Shown here: positions 50,659 through 58,588 of the stretch, one piece after another
Numbering within the stretch: the stretch's first letter is position 1
Layout of the letters: every line of letters starts with the position of its first letter
From: Herpetosiphon sp042688385
GTDB taxonomy: Bacteria > Chloroflexota > Chloroflexia > Chloroflexales > Herpetosiphonaceae
NCBI RefSeq assembly: GCF_042688385.1
Contig: NZ_JBHUPY010000012.1
Coordinates: 62,001-126,000, forward strand
Direction: 5' to 3'
Length of the DNA: 64,000 bases
The notes under the pieces: model-generated
Database searches by the model: none
Told to the model about the DNA's origin: nothing
The model's input: the letters and a program-made list of their open reading frames with translations, nothing else
Program-made: the position numbers and the translations under genes

Positions 50659-51448
50659 CGGCTTCCTCCAAGCAACAATCAGCATAGGGCACAGTCCAAA
50701 CGCTGGGATGCGCCAAGCGATGGCCGTAAAAACCATCATCGCCATAGGCCGTGCCATGATCCGAACAAAGCATCATAAAGGTTGGGTTGCGCTGACGTAA
50801 CCCAGCAACTAACGCAGGCAATTGGCTATCAACATAGCGCAACGCAGCTGCATGGCTCTCAATCGTATCGCCCGTAGCGCCAGCCAAATAATGGGCATTG
50901 GGTTGATGCAAAGCCGAAATATTAATAAACAGAAAGATTCGTTGCTCAGCAGGAATCGCCTGCAAGCGCTCAACCGCCAAGGCCACCTGAAATTCGGTCG
51001 AACGTGGCTCGGTCACGCCCAAGCGTTGCTCCCAATACGCTTCCTGAAATAAATCTGGCAGCACACAACTCAAGGCAGTTTGGCGATTAAAAAAGCCCAC
51101 GCCGCCAATGCAAATTGTGCGATAGCCCACCTGCGCCAAGCCAGTTACCACCTCTGGGGCATCAAACACAAAGGTTTGATCAACCGTGGTTTCGCTGCCA
51201 GCAAAGCGTGCCGCAAACAAGCGTGGATGCGGGCCGGGCGTGGCGGGCGTTGGCATAAAGCCAGCAAACATCGCTTGATGGGATGCATAGGTAAACGAGC
51301 CTGGGCTATGCCGCTCCTGCCAACCATGCGGCAAAAGTGCGCGTAAATTGGGCGTGCCGCCATTGGCCCACTCAGCACATGCCACGTCGTAGCGCAAGGT
51401 ATCAAAGGTCAAAAGCACAATATCGTGCGTTGGAATGTATTGTTTCAT
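50645..51448 (-). CDS. STM4013-like hydrolase of the sulfatase/alkaline phosphatase fold
   Basis: A 267-residue protein. VLLTFDTLRYDVA supplies the first metal-binding Asp, GSFTYASHQAMFAGFMP the nucleophile helix (Thr or Ser; the Cys-x-Pro-Ser-Arg of true sulfatases is absent), and MLCSDHGTAYGDDGFYGHR the metal-binding Asp-His and a further His. It should be a phosphodiesterase- or phosphotransferase-type hydrolase, cytoplasmic as no signal is seen. It is shorter than most members of the fold. A 111-base gap with a palindromic repeat separates it from the preceding STM4014-like gene. The ribosome binding site is weak. Confidence 0.85.
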   Translation of the reverse strand: MKQYIPTHDIVLLTFDTLRYDVACAEWANGGTPNLRALLPHGWQERHSPGSFTYASHQAMFAGFMPTPATPGPHPRLFAARFAGSETTVDQTFVFDAPEVVTGLAQVGYRTICIGGVGFFNRQTALSCVLPDLFQEAYWEQRLGVTEPRSTEFQVALAVERLQAIPAEQRIFLFINISALHQPNAHYLAGATGDTIESHAAALRYVDSQLPALVAGLRQRNPTFMMLCSDHGTAYGDDGFYGHRLAHPSVWTVPYADCCLEEADASA

Positions 51449-51460
51449 TGTATCTTTCGA

Positions 51461-51592
51461 GGGTTTAGGATTCAGGGGTCAGAGGTCAGGGGTCAGCATA
51501 GTTGAAGTAATACAGAACATGCAGAATAGTTATATGCTCTATGCACTTATGACTGACACCTAACCCCCTAGTCCCTGATCCCTAGCCCCTAC
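51461..51592. repeat. Palindromic repeat inserted in the STM401x operon
   Basis: The left arm (AGGGTTTAGGATTCAGGGGT and on to GGGGTCAG) and the right arm (CTGACACCTAACCCCC, then CCCTGATCCCTAGCCCC) are imperfect inverses of about 37 bases with an AT-rich centre. GGGGTCAGGGG-type words also occur at ~39300 and ~63165. The right arm runs into the coding end of the STM4014-like gene. Confidence 0.75.
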
Positions 51593-52690
51593 TATTTCTG
51601 CTTCATAACTATCAAGCCCATCAACCAAAACATTAGGCAGCAAATCGCCAAAGGCATTGACTTCGCCAACTAAACAATGCTTGAGGCTGTTGGCAATTAG
51701 CAAATCAACGCCAGCGTAGAGCGAACGATCAAAACATGCCGCCGCCGCTTGGGCTTGCTGCTGCACCGTTTGCCAAAACTCAGCACCTAACTGCGCTTGC
51801 ACCGCCGCCAAATCGCCGCGCGGATTCAACAAGTGCAGGTTGGTAATTGGCGAAGTGCTGGTGCGCACCACCGTGTGCTGAGCCTTGCTCGCAATCACCA
51901 ACATACGCAGATCATAGACCTTGCCAGCCAGCCGCGCCTTGGGAACCCATTCCTCGACATGGATTCGCTGCCGCGCCAAGCCATCGATTAATGGTTGAAT
52001 CTCGTGCAGATGGGTGTAGGTGCGTAGGTTGCGCGAGTTGTACAATTGCAAGCCAGCGCTGGTTTGCACCAACTCAACTGTCGTAATGGCCTGCATTTGG
52101 CGGCCATTGGTGCGATAGGCGACCACACCTGAGGCACTTGAGCCATGGGCTAGTTTGATAAATACCCGTTGCCAACGCTGGGCTTGCATGGCCGTTTGCA
52201 ATTGCTCAAACGAGCCGATTGCTGGCAACGCTCTTGGCACCAGCACATTGGCCGCATCCAAACGCTCATGGCAAGCAACTTTATCAAACATCACGGCAAT
52301 GTCAGCGGGGTGTTGCAATAATCGCACATTCAAGGCAGATAATTGCTCGTCGAGCTGGCGCAACAAATGGCAATAACCCCGATACCATTGGCGATTGCCC
52401 CACAAACGCCCGCGCTCTTGCGGCAAATCAGCGTCGATTGGCCAATACTCAAAATCCGGCTCAGGCGCAAGTTCAGCAGCAAAGCGCACTAATTCACGAT
52501 ACAGTTGCTCATCTTTACCTGGCGATTCGATGCGCACTAGCTCGTTGGGCTTGATCAAGCTCGCTAAATCAAGCGTACCAGCCAGCACATCGTAATAGCT
52601 GATGACCCGTGCGGGCGGCTGGCCTTGACGGGCCAATGCCGCCTGCCAAAGTGCCACCCGCCGATCACTCGGATTGCCAATAACGGTCAT
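51560..52690 (-). CDS. STM4014-like ATP-grasp protein
   Basis: A 376-residue protein with an ATP-grasp core: RVFIKLAHGSSASGVVAY (Lys and glycine loop), the hinge RIHVEEWVPKA, YDLRMLVI, and the magnesium-binding end LVGEVNAFGDLLP with Glu and Asn. Enzymes of this fold join an acid to an amine or thiol through an acyl-phosphate. The N-terminal third (TVIGNPSDRRVALWQAALAR) is a separate alpha/beta domain. The last ten residues, Val to Gly, are encoded inside the inserted palindromic repeat. The start overlaps the first LRR gene by ATGA. Confidence 0.86.
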   Translation of the reverse strand: MTVIGNPSDRRVALWQAALARQGQPPARVISYYDVLAGTLDLASLIKPNELVRIESPGKDEQLYRELVRFAAELAPEPDFEYWPIDADLPQERGRLWGNRQWYRGYCHLLRQLDEQLSALNVRLLQHPADIAVMFDKVACHERLDAANVLVPRALPAIGSFEQLQTAMQAQRWQRVFIKLAHGSSASGVVAYRTNGRQMQAITTVELVQTSAGLQLYNSRNLRTYTHLHEIQPLIDGLARQRIHVEEWVPKARLAGKVYDLRMLVIASKAQHTVVRTSTSPITNLHLLNPRGDLAAVQAQLGAEFWQTVQQQAQAAAACFDRSLYAGVDLLIANSLKHCLVGEVNAFGDLLPNVLVDGLDSYEAEIVGARDQGLGG

Positions 52691-53619
52691 TCACTCACCG
52701 CGATATAGCGGCGATCGTGGCGATTGGGGTCTTGCGGCTCGGAAATATCAACCTCGATTCCCAATTGTTTGAATTGCTGCGCCAGCTCACTATCGATAAA
52801 GTGATAGTGCAAATCGAGCAATTTTAGCTGTTTAATCGCAGGGCATGCCAACAACGCCTTGGCACCTTCATCGCCAAGGTTGCCAAGCGAAAGATCAAGG
52901 ATCTCAATGCGGTTCATGATCGACGCTTGGCTCAAAGCAATCGCTAAATCATCAGCAAATGAGCAATCGCGCAAGGCCAGCACCTTGAGTTGCGGAAATA
53001 ATTCGCCGTTGAGCAATGGTTCAAGATCAGTCAAGGTCACATCGCCGCCATACCAATCGGAGCCAAGCCACAATTCCAAATGCTCTAGCGCTGGCAATTT
53101 GCCTTGAAAAATCTCTTGCACCACCCGATTGGCCAAGCCGCCGCTTTGAATAACCAAGGTTTTGAGCTGAGCATGCTGGCACGAACCAAGACTTAATCCA
53201 TTGGCTCCGCGAATTGCAAAATGCTGCAAGTTGGGAAACGCCGAAAGCAAAGGCGAAAGATCATCCTGCTCGATCCACGAGATTTCCGATTCTTCGCTCA
53301 TAATATCGCCAACGAATAAGGCGCGTAAATTGGGCAATTGCGGCGCAGCGCTGACCAAACTTTCAACGACTTCATCAACTGGGCCATTGCCATCATCAAG
53401 CTCCCACCAGGTACCAATCACCAAGCCGGTGGTTTTTTCAACACCTGGCAAGGCCAAAAAATCAGCAAAGCGGTCGCTCCATGCTACCTTGCTATCGTAA
53501 TCATCTTCGTAGCTCAGCCCAACCCGATGCACCACGCCGCTTGGTTGCAGCGTACCAGGGTGATCCCAATCGGCAATGTTCGATGGCGCAAGCTCCGCCA
53601 TCCATGGCAATTGAGCCAT
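52687..53619 (-). CDS. STM4015-like leucine-rich-repeat protein, copy 1
   Basis: A 310-residue soluble protein. The N-terminal ~90 residues are a non-repeat domain (TTGLVIGTWWELDDGN). The rest holds LRR-type units: LRALFVGDIMSEESEISWIE, LQHFAIRGANGLSLGSCQHA, LKTLVIQSGG, LEHLELWLGSDWYGGD, LKVLALRDCSFADDLAIAL, IEILDLSLGNLGDEGAKALL, LKLLDLHYHFIDSELAQ. It ends in RRYIAVSE, a tail shared with copy 2. AAGGAG precedes the ATG by seven bases. It is coupled to the ATP-grasp gene by a four-base overlap and could be that system's partner or substrate. Confidence 0.88.
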   Translation of the reverse strand: MAQLPWMAELAPSNIADWDHPGTLQPSGVVHRVGLSYEDDYDSKVAWSDRFADFLALPGVEKTTGLVIGTWWELDDGNGPVDEVVESLVSAAPQLPNLRALFVGDIMSEESEISWIEQDDLSPLLSAFPNLQHFAIRGANGLSLGSCQHAQLKTLVIQSGGLANRVVQEIFQGKLPALEHLELWLGSDWYGGDVTLTDLEPLLNGELFPQLKVLALRDCSFADDLAIALSQASIMNRIEILDLSLGNLGDEGAKALLACPAIKQLKLLDLHYHFIDSELAQQFKQLGIEVDISEPQDPNRHDRRYIAVSE

Positions 53620-53630
53620 TCTTGTGCTCC

Positions 53631-54572
53631 TTACTCGCTGACGGCGATATAGCGATATTCTTCGTCACCATCTTCGTCGGCGGTTTCTTGGCCGCTAACA
53701 TCACTTTTAAGTTCAATCGTGGCCCAGCAATCGCGCATGCCATCGCTCATGTAGTGGTGATGCAAATCGAGAAATTCGAGCTTGCGAATGGCTTCGCTGG
53801 TAAACAGCACTTCTGCGCCAGCATCGCTCAGATTGCCCAGCGAAAGATCGAGCACTTTGATTCGGTCCAGAATTGGGGCTTTGGCCACTGCTTGGGCCAG
53901 CGCATCGGCATATTCACAATCGCGCAAACCCAAATTGATTAAGCTGGGAAAACGCTCGCCACTCAAAATCGGTTGCAGATCATCAACGGTCGAATTGCCA
54001 CCATATTCATCGTTGCCGAGCCACAATTCCAAATGCTCAAGCGCTGGTAGATTAGCAGCAGCCACATCGCGCACCACTTGCACCGGCAAACCACCAGTCT
54101 GAATCACCAACCCTTTGAGCTGTTGATGTTGAATCGCGCCAAAGCTCAAGTTCGAGCCGCCACGAATTGCCAAATATTCAAGCTGTGGGTAGGCTGCCAA
54201 AATCGCTGCATAATCGCCCTGGATAATCCACGAAATTTCCCATTCTTCGTAGGTAAAATCGCCGACGAACAAGGCTTTGAGCAACGGCAAGCGTTCGCGG
54301 GCATTAACGATGCCTTCTAAAACAAGCTCAATATCGTTATCCTCGGGCGAGTCGTGCCACCAACGCCCAATCACCAAGCCCGTGGTTTGGGCTGGCTCAT
54401 CGGTCGCCAACCACGCATTAAAATAATCTTGCCAGGTTGGGGCTGGCCCTTTTGCGCGATAGTCGTATTCCAAGTGCAGGCGCACAGGGTGGCCAATCGG
54501 CTCAAGGTTTTTTCGTCCGTCCCAATTAGTGATCGTCGAATCACCAAAGTAGCCCATCCATTCAACAATCAT
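53631..54572 (-). CDS. STM4015-like leucine-rich-repeat protein, copy 2
   Basis: A 313-residue paralogue of copy 1 with the same order of units: TTGLVIGRWWHDS, LKALFVGDFTYEEWEISWI, LEYLAIRGGSNLSFGAIQHQ, LKGLVIQTGGLPVQVV, LEHLELWLGNDEYGG, IKVLDLSLGNLSDAGAEVLF, LEFLDLHHHYMSD. The end is an acidic run followed by YRYIAVSE. I chose ATG 54572 because GAGG lies five bases upstream and the protein then starts MIVEWMGYFGD, matching MIFEWKNYYGE of copy 3. A stem-loop lies just upstream of the ribosome binding site. Confidence 0.88.
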   Translation of the reverse strand: MIVEWMGYFGDSTITNWDGRKNLEPIGHPVRLHLEYDYRAKGPAPTWQDYFNAWLATDEPAQTTGLVIGRWWHDSPEDNDIELVLEGIVNARERLPLLKALFVGDFTYEEWEISWIIQGDYAAILAAYPQLEYLAIRGGSNLSFGAIQHQQLKGLVIQTGGLPVQVVRDVAAANLPALEHLELWLGNDEYGGNSTVDDLQPILSGERFPSLINLGLRDCEYADALAQAVAKAPILDRIKVLDLSLGNLSDAGAEVLFTSEAIRKLEFLDLHHHYMSDGMRDCWATIELKSDVSGQETADEDGDEEYRYIAVSE

Positions 54573-54594
54573 GCAAACCTCACAAACAACCAGC

Positions 54595-54614
54595 GTAGGC
54601 CGATTGAAGCCTAC
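54595..54614 (-). promoter_or_regulatory. Leader stem-loop of LRR copy 2
   Basis: GTAGGC and GCCTAC pair around an eight-base loop whose minus strand reads TTCAATCG. It ends 22 bases before the start codon. Copy 3 has a stem of different sequence but the same TCAATC loop in the same place. Confidence 0.55.
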
Positions 54615-54665
54615 CAGTAGGATACCTGACGATGCGACAAAGACTGTCACACGCTATGCAAGCAC

Positions 54666-54797
54666 TTATTCAGTAACCGCCGCATAGCGATATTCTTGGC
54701 CCTCGTGTTCTTCGGCGCTTTGTTGCTTGCTCGCATCGCACCATAACCCAATTGTATCCCAGCATTCAAACAGTTGATGCTTTATGATCTGCACAGC
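54666..54797 (-). pseudogene. C-terminal remnant of a fourth STM4015-like gene
   Basis: The minus strand from about 54797 to the TAA at 54666-54668 reads KHQLFECWDTIGLWCDASKQ, then an acidic stretch, and ends EYRYAAVTE. This aligns with the C-terminus of copy 2 (M-R-D-C-W-A-T-I-E-L ... EYRYIAVSE). There is no start codon context and the rest of the gene is gone. It lies exactly between copies 3 and 2, where a full copy would be expected. Confidence 0.8.
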
Positions 54798-54800
54798 AGC

Positions 54801-55739
54801 TTAGGCAAGATAGCCGCTGATGGCGATTGGGTAGGCTTCTTCGTCGTCGTCTGGGACAAATTGTTGATAACTTACTTCGACCGCAAGCTCAATCGATGCC
54901 CAACAATCGAGCATTGCATCGCTCATGTAGTGGTGGTGCAGCACTAACGTATCAAGTTTGCGAATCGCTGGACTCGCGAATAAGGCTTCGGCTCCAACAT
55001 CGCTCAAATTGCCCAGCGCAAGATCAAGCATCTTAATCCGCTCAAGAATGGGGGCATTGGCAAGGGCTTGGGCCAGCAGATCAGCATAATCACAATTGCG
55101 CAAGGCCAAGGTTGTTAACTGTGGCAAGCCTACGCCATGCAAAATTGGCTGCAAATCGGCAATCGTCGAATCGCCACCATGCTCAGCGCAGCCCAGCCAC
55201 AGCTCCAAATGCTCAAGCGCTGGTAAATCGGCGGTAGCAAGCTCGCGCACCACTTGGGCTGATAAACCATTAGATTGAATCACCAAGGTTTTGAGCTGCT
55301 GATGCTGAAGCGAACCAAAGCTCAAACCAGGGCCACCGCGAATAACCAGCGATTCAAGCCGTGGATAGGCTGCTAAAACTGGTCCATAATTGCCTTGCCT
55401 AATCCACGAAAGGTCGAATTTCTTATCAGTAACTTCGCCAATAAACAGCGCTCTAAGCAATGGCATCCGTTCGCTGACGGTAGCAAGTTGGGCTAAAACA
55501 TAATTAGCACTCATATGCTCAACTGGATCATTCCAAGTCCACCAGCGATCAAGCACAAGGCCCGTGACGCTGGCTGGCTCATCGCTCAATAGCCAATCAT
55601 TGAAAAAAATCTCCCATGGCTCTGGGTCATCATCTTCGACATAAAAGCGCATCAGATTATCATTTGGCTTGAAGTGTTGCCAGCCAGTTGAATTGTGGAC
55701 GGCCAATTCACCATAGTAATTTTTCCATTCAAAGATCAT
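54801..55739 (-). CDS. STM4015-like leucine-rich-repeat protein, copy 3
   Basis: A 312-residue paralogue, closest to copy 2: VTGLVLDRWWTWNDP, LRALFIGEVTDKKFDLSWIR, LESLVIRGGPGLSFGSLQHQ, LKTLVIQSNGLSAQVVREL, LEHLELWLGCAEHGGD, LTTLALRNCDYADLLAQAL, IKMLDLALGNLSDVGAEALF, LDTLVLHHHYMSDAMLDCWA. Its end differs: EEAYPIAISGYLA in place of the R-Y-I-A-V-S-E tail. ATG 55739 follows GAGG at five bases. It is the first LRR gene of the operon, 75 bases after the permease stop. Confidence 0.88.
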   Translation of the reverse strand: MIFEWKNYYGELAVHNSTGWQHFKPNDNLMRFYVEDDDPEPWEIFFNDWLLSDEPASVTGLVLDRWWTWNDPVEHMSANYVLAQLATVSERMPLLRALFIGEVTDKKFDLSWIRQGNYGPVLAAYPRLESLVIRGGPGLSFGSLQHQQLKTLVIQSNGLSAQVVRELATADLPALEHLELWLGCAEHGGDSTIADLQPILHGVGLPQLTTLALRNCDYADLLAQALANAPILERIKMLDLALGNLSDVGAEALFASPAIRKLDTLVLHHHYMSDAMLDCWASIELAVEVSYQQFVPDDDEEAYPIAISGYLA

Positions 55740-55757
55740 CCCAACCTCGCAAATATG

Positions 55758-55785
55758 AATGGCAGGCCGTGATTGACCTGCCATT
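55758..55785 (-). promoter_or_regulatory. Leader stem-loop of LRR copy 3
   Basis: AATGGCAGG and CCTGCCATT form a perfect 9-bp stem with a ten-base loop containing TCAATC on the minus strand. It ends 18 bases before the start codon. TTGACA occurs upstream at about 55797-55802 and could be a -35. Confidence 0.6.
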
Positions 55786-55813
55786 AGCATATGTAGGTAT
55801 GTGTCAACCGCTG

Positions 55814-57451
55814 TCATAGCAGTTGAATAAGCATCAGCTGGGCGAGAATAATTTTGATGATCAATGCCAATGGATAGACCGCTGCATAGCCTTGATTTGG
55901 CAGTTCGTTATTGCTTTGTTGTACGGCAAAACTGAGCAAGGCGGGCTGGGTCTGAAAACCAGCCAACATCCCCGTCAAAATGCCCATTGGAATTTTCAAG
56001 ACTTTATAGCCAATCGTCAGAATCAGCATCGCGATTGTAAAGGTAATTGCAGCACCAACCCCAAATAGTAGCAAACCATTGCTGCTGAATAAGAATTTGA
56101 CAAAATCATAGCCAGCGCGCGTGCCGACCCCAGCCAAAAACATCACAATCCCAATTTGGCGCAACGTCAGGTTGGTGCTATAGGGCATGTTCCAAACCAA
56201 CGGGCCAGTCCGATCAAGCGCTCCCAAAATTAAGGAAACGACCAACGGCCCACCAGCAAAGCCAAGTTTGATGCTCACGCCGCCAGGCAATGGCAAGACC
56301 AACGAACCAATCACCAAGCCCATCACCAAGCCCAAGGTGAAGGTCAAAATATCAACTTCGCTCAAGGCGCGATATGAATCGCCAAAGAAACGACTCACTT
56401 GGGGAATGTCGGCACGGCGGGCAATCACCCGCACCCGATCGCCAAGCTCCAAGCGGGTATCTGCGGTTGGCAACATTTCCACGTCGCCACGGCGAATGCG
56501 AGTAATCGTTGCGCCCAGCACTTGCGGCAAATTCAGTTGCTCCAGCCGAATCCCCACAATTTTGGAGTTGGAGACAAACATGCGCCGATAATCAAGCTCG
56601 CGCCGATCGTTAGAAATATCTTCAGTTTCTTGGCCAAGCACCGCAATAACTTGCTCTAGAACATCGCTTGATCCAACAATGCTGACGTGATCGCCGAGCA
56701 TAAATTGGGTTGCGCCAGTCGTCACCGCCACATGGCCATCGCGGCGATAGCGCCCAAAGACCATCGACCAATGATACTTAGCAATCAAGGCTTGAACCGA
56801 AAGCTGGGTTGCTTCAGGATTCGTAATTTCAACCGTGCGGCTGGTAATATCGTGGTGATTGCCTTCTAAATCGTGGCGCGAAGTCAATTCTTTGGCATAA
56901 TCGACCCGCCACAGGCGTTGCACCAACACAATTGCCAACATCATTGCCACTACGCCCATTGGGTAGGCAATCGAATAGCCAACCACCGGATCATTGATCA
57001 CAGCAGCTAATTGTTGCTCAGGCAAGGCCGATTTCAAATATTCAATTGCCGCTGCCAAAGCTGGCGTATTGGTGATCGTGCCAGTAAATAGGCCAACAGT
57101 TAACGTTGGTTTAATGCTCAAGAACGAGTGGGCTAGAATTGCAAACCCATAAGCGACGACGATCATCCCGCCAATAAACAGATTATCGCGTAAGCCTTTG
57201 CTGCGCCACGAGCGAAAAAACTGATGCCCGCTGCTCAACCCGACGGTGTAAACAAACATCACCAAGCCAAATTGATACAACACTTCGGGCAATTTCAGCC
57301 GCTCATCAAGCGAGCCAATTGCCAAGCCCACAAACAAAACGGCGGCAACGCCGAGGCGCACACCGCCGAGATTCAATTGCCCCAAAGGATAGCCGATTGC
57401 TGCAACCACAAACAACAGCAATAGAGGATTCGACGCTAGCAAGTCCAACAT
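55814..57451 (-). CDS. AspT/YidE-YbjL-type permease with RCK_C domains
   Basis: A 545-residue membrane protein with two halves of about five helices each (LLLLFVVAAIGYPLGQLNLG; LGLVMGLVIGSLVLPLPGG) around a cytoplasmic middle. The middle holds two RCK_C (TrkA-C) domains: TTGATQFMLGDHVSIVGSSD and IRRGDVEMLPTADTRLELGD, each ending in the typical V-x-V/I strand. AspT proteins exchange aspartate for alanine; other members are uncharacterised, so the substrate is open. AAAGGA lies upstream of the ATG. It precedes the STM401x operon on the same strand but has its own spacing. Confidence 0.92.
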   Translation of the reverse strand: MLDLLASNPLLLLFVVAAIGYPLGQLNLGGVRLGVAAVLFVGLAIGSLDERLKLPEVLYQFGLVMFVYTVGLSSGHQFFRSWRSKGLRDNLFIGGMIVVAYGFAILAHSFLSIKPTLTVGLFTGTITNTPALAAAIEYLKSALPEQQLAAVINDPVVGYSIAYPMGVVAMMLAIVLVQRLWRVDYAKELTSRHDLEGNHHDITSRTVEITNPEATQLSVQALIAKYHWSMVFGRYRRDGHVAVTTGATQFMLGDHVSIVGSSDVLEQVIAVLGQETEDISNDRRELDYRRMFVSNSKIVGIRLEQLNLPQVLGATITRIRRGDVEMLPTADTRLELGDRVRVIARRADIPQVSRFFGDSYRALSEVDILTFTLGLVMGLVIGSLVLPLPGGVSIKLGFAGGPLVVSLILGALDRTGPLVWNMPYSTNLTLRQIGIVMFLAGVGTRAGYDFVKFLFSSNGLLLFGVGAAITFTIAMLILTIGYKVLKIPMGILTGMLAGFQTQPALLSFAVQQSNNELPNQGYAAVYPLALIIKIILAQLMLIQLL

Positions 57452-57608
57452 AACATTCCTTTCGCAGCGTACAGCCAGCAGGCTGTTTCTCTCGATGCCA
57501 TCTTAGCATAGCCGAGCTATCCACTGCGCAGGGTTGCAGCCTCGCCACGATTATTGTGAATTTCGTAACAAGAAATTAGACATATTTATTGATTCAATTG
57601 AACCAAGC

Positions 57609-58001
57609 TTATTCCCAGATATACGGATGGGTAATTAATTCAAGCCCATGGCCTGCTGGATCGAAAAAGTAGAAGCCACGGCCATTATTTTCGTAGTTAA
57701 TTTCGTTGGCCAATTGCTGGCGAGGGTCGGCCCAAAAGGGAATATTGCGCGCTTTGAGCCGTTCTAAACTGGCATCAAACACCGCATCGCTGACCAAAAA
57801 GGCATAGTGTTGGCTCAAAATGGGAATCTTCGGCTCGCCAAAATGCAAAATCACATTATTTTCCATTTCGACAGCCATGAAAAAACCAGCAGGAACAGGT
57901 TCGGGGAGACCAAGGATCGAGGCGAGGAACGAGGCCGATTCGTACTTGTCGTTGGCGAAAATTAACAGGTGATTGAATTGAACTGACAATGGGGTACACA
58001 T
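57609..58001 (-). CDS. Glyoxalase/VOC-fold protein
   Basis: A 130-residue protein of the vicinal-oxygen-chelate fold: FNHLLIFANDKYESASFLAS with the first metal His, HYAFLVSDAVFDASLERLKA, GFYFFDPAGHGLELITHPY with the second His and the Glu ligand. Such single-domain proteins dimerise and are dioxygenases, isomerases or drug-binding proteins; this one cannot be told. The start at 58001 has GAGG upstream. An earlier in-frame start would add 17 residues without a ribosome binding site. Confidence 0.88.
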   Translation of the reverse strand: MCTPLSVQFNHLLIFANDKYESASFLASILGLPEPVPAGFFMAVEMENNVILHFGEPKIPILSQHYAFLVSDAVFDASLERLKARNIPFWADPRQQLANEINYENNGRGFYFFDPAGHGLELITHPYIWE

Positions 58002-58081
58002 CCTTTCTGCCTCAACGAGGCTAGTCCAAGCAAGCTTGTACCGAACAATCATAAGCGTAGATTGATCAAAGTCAAGCAGAT

Positions 58082-58480
58082 CATCGCAGTGGCTATTGGC
58101 TATAGATTAATCCACAAAGGATCGCAACCGCGAAGAGCGCGAAGCACACGAAGAGCCATTTTTCGCCACGAATTCCACGAATTTCACGAATTTCACGAAG
58201 AAGTATTTTAGAGCCACAGATTACACAGATTATTCAGCTTGTTGTTGCGGCCCATAGCCATGAGTCAATAGCTGCATCCATCATTTTTGACTTTTGACTT
58301 CATCCCTGATCCTTCATCCTTCGCTTCCTCTGCGCCACTGCGTTAAAGATTGAAACCGCGAAGAGCGCAAAGCACGCGAAGGTTTGAATTAGGTAAACAC
58401 TTGAATATTTATAACTGGCATAAAACGATAAACCTGAACTTCGTGCTCTTCGTGTCCTTCGTGGTTAAACAACGCCCAAC
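58082..58480. repeat. Dispersed simple intergenic repeats
   Basis: Runs of AACCGCGAAGAGCGCGAAGC, CACGAATTCCACGAATTTCA, GACTTTTGACTTCATCC, CTTCATCCTTCG and TCTGCGCCACTGCGTTAAA fill the ~590-base gap. The words match those at 21.2 kb in inverse orientation and 63.1-63.7 kb. No gene is supported. Confidence 0.75.
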
Positions 58481-58588
58481 CCTCAACTCCTATGCTCTAT
58501 GTTCTTTATCTGCTTGCCAGCGTATGTATAATCGTGCTAGCTTTTCTCACAATGGGAAAACCAACCAAGCGACATGAAAGGATCGTGT

